This document shows positions 7,276 through 8,311 of a DNA stretch of 8,311 bases, piece after piece. This DNA is from Pseudomonadota bacterium. GTDB lineage: Bacteria; Myxococcota_A; Polyangia; Haliangiales; Haliangiaceae. The stretch lies in NCBI GenBank assembly GCA_023386455.1, contig JAEWJO010000529.1:1-8311 (forward strand). The letters run 5' to 3'. Position numbers and translations under genes: made by a program. Each line of letters opens with the position of its first letter. Position 1 is the first letter of the stretch. The notes under the pieces are model-generated. The model worked only from the letters and a program-made list of their open reading frames with translations, was not told the origin of the DNA and ran no database searches.

Positions 7276-7848
7276 ATGATGACGAACCTCCGTACCTCGT
7301 TGATTGCCGGCGCGATGCTCGCGATCGGCACGTTCTCGACCGCCGCGTCGGCGGACCCGGCTCCGCATCGGCAGGGTCTTGTTCTCGGCGGCGCGATCAC
7401 CGGCGGTCACATGGGCTGCGAGACGGCCGACGGCGACGACTGCGGCGACGGTGCCCATCCGGCCGGCGGCTTCTCGGTCCACCTCGGCGGCATGGCCGCA
7501 CCGGCACTCGCCGTGATGGGCGAGCTGTGGGGCATGCGCCACGACGACGACAACTGGAGCGCGAGCCAGGTGTTCCTGACGGCGAACCTGCGCGCGTTCG
7601 TCGTGCCGCGCCTGTGGCTGCAGGGTGGCCTCGGCGCCGCGCGCACGTCGGCCGAGTTCGATGCAGGACCGTTCACCGCGATGAGCGAGAGCGACACCGT
7701 CCCGGCGTTCGTCGTCGGTGCGGGCGTCGAGCTCGTGCAGACGCCGACGTTCGGACTCGATCTCCAGCTCCGCGGCGGCTCGGGCTTCTACAACGACGAC
7801 GCTCGCATCTGGAACACGGCGATCGGCGTCGGCGCGAGCTGGTACTGA
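7276..7848 (+). CDS. Small secreted, probable outer-membrane beta-barrel protein
   Basis: The 190-residue product begins with a Sec signal peptide: a short basic start (MMTNLR), a hydrophobic core (SLIAGAMLAIGTF) and a probable signal-peptidase I site after STAASA, before Asp27. The mature part (about 164 residues) alternates glycine-rich amphipathic strand-like segments (GLVLGGAITGGHMG, FVVGAGVELVQ, LDLQLRGGSGFY) with acidic loops, and ends in GVGASWY. A C-terminal aromatic residue is typical of outer-membrane beta-barrels recognised by the BAM machinery. Its length would suit an 8-stranded barrel. Cys48 and Cys56 lie in an acidic loop (GCETADGDDCGDG) and could form a disulfide. I do not recognise a specific family or function. 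The gene may share a transcript with the upstream oxidoreductase, though a 137-nt gap with its own ribosome binding site makes independent expression equally possible. Confidence 0.75.
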   Translation: MMTNLRTSLIAGAMLAIGTFSTAASADPAPHRQGLVLGGAITGGHMGCETADGDDCGDGAHPAGGFSVHLGGMAAPALAVMGELWGMRHDDDNWSASQVFLTANLRAFVVPRLWLQGGLGAARTSAEFDAGPFTAMSESDTVPAFVVGAGVELVQTPTFGLDLQLRGGSGFYNDDARIWNTAIGVGASWY

Positions 7849-7871
7849 GGCCTCGCCGCTGTTTCTCGCTC

Positions 7872-8311
7872 TCACTCGCAGCCGTGCTTCGAGCCCAGGC
7901 AATCGAACATCTCGCCGAGCGCGGTCGCGCGCACCTCGATCATCAGCGAGAACGCGCCGCCGACCCTCGTCGACGTCGAGTGATAGGCGGAGGCCGTGTA
8001 CCAGAGCTCGGGGCCGAGCGAGGTCGTGATCGCGCCGACCGGCCGCGACGGACCGGATCCTCCATCGGGATTCTTTCGCTCCTGCCACCAGACGTGGCGG
8101 TAGCCGACACCGGCGTAGCCGCGCATCGTCCGCGCCTTCTCCGACGTATCGAAGTCGGGCGTGTGCAGGCGGCCGCTGATCGGCGGCTGGACATCGACGG
8201 TCGCGACGAGGCTGTTCTGGCCCGACGACAGCGCGGTGACGTCGGCGCCGAGCGACAGCGGATAGGTCGAGATCGTGCCGGTCTCGGCGCCGCCCTTGTA
8301 CGGGCCGAGGC
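7872..8311 (-). CDS. Unrecognised protein, C-terminal part (N-terminus beyond the right edge)
   Basis: On the minus strand the frame is open from the right edge to a TGA at 7874-7872, giving 145 visible residues. The Met at 8126 is unlikely to be the start, because the 61 upstream codons are open and read as similar protein (TISTYPLSLGADVTA, SLVATVDVQPPI). The sequence has alternating hydrophobic/polar strand-like stretches, including GYAGVGYRHVWWQER, PVGAITTSLGPELWYTA and VGGAFSLMIEVRA. That pattern is consistent with an exported or outer-membrane beta-rich protein. It ends with two cysteines (DCLGSKHGCE), which could form a disulfide and would be unusual for a plain barrel end. I do not recognise a family. 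It converges with the gene ending at 7848, leaving only 23 nt between the stop codons and no obvious shared terminator. Confidence 0.65.
   Translation of the reverse strand, partial: LGPYKGGAETGTISTYPLSLGADVTALSSGQNSLVATVDVQPPISGRLHTPDFDTSEKARTMRGYAGVGYRHVWWQERKNPDGGSGPSRPVGAITTSLGPELWYTASAYHSTSTRVGGAFSLMIEVRATALGEMFDCLGSKHGCE

Noticed and set aside
5837..8088. Long minus-strand frames opposite the oxidoreductase and the small secreted protein (5837-7207 and 6736-8088)
   Set aside because: They overlap genes with clear domains or a signal peptide, and their products are Arg/Ala-rich with no motifs.

Overview
The window is very GC-rich DNA with strong G/C preference at third codon positions. 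That composition, together with a Tc/Rhs-type giant protein, a polytopic molybdopterin enzyme and an acidic, glycine-rich envelope protein, suggests a Gram-negative bacterium such as a member of the Myxococcota (Polyangia-like). The signal peptide plus aromatic C-terminus of the 7276-7848 product fits an outer membrane. The taxonomic call is an inference from composition and gene style, not from a marker gene.

Layout. (1) Positions 2-5449, + strand: the 3' part of a giant toxin-complex (Tc) gene that is already open at the left edge. Its start lies outside the window. The visible 1815 residues run from the TcB (SpvB/TcdB-like) middle region, through YD/Rhs repeats, into the Rhs-associated core with its putative aspartyl autoprotease residues, and then into a 369-residue C-terminal variable region that would be the payload. 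TcB and TcC parts are therefore one polypeptide. (2) Positions 5531-7138, + strand: a sulfite-oxidase-family molybdopterin oxidoreductase behind five predicted membrane helices, with a twin-arginine motif just before the fifth helix. (3) Positions 7276-7848, + strand: a small secreted, probably outer-membrane beta-barrel protein with a signal peptide and a C-terminal Trp-Tyr. (4) Positions 7872-8311, - strand: the C-terminal 145 residues of an unrecognised protein, convergent with gene 3 and running off the right edge. Gaps are short (81, 137 and 23 nt) and contain no recognisable RNA gene, repeat array or mobile element.

No functional link between the Tc gene and the other three genes is evident. 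The Tc protein is the main item of interest. By family knowledge the BC part forms a hollow shell that cleaves off and stores its own C-terminal toxin, then docks on a TcA pore-forming subunit (not in this window) that delivers the toxin into target cells. The payload here is not one of the ADP-ribosyltransferase toxins I know. It carries a His-rich pattern that could be an HNH/endonuclease VII-like nuclease, followed by a helical segment and an unusually long Gly/Ala/Val-rich hydrophobic tail. The second item of interest is the molybdenum enzyme, whose sequence suggests a membrane protein that uses Sec for its first four helices and Tat for the last.
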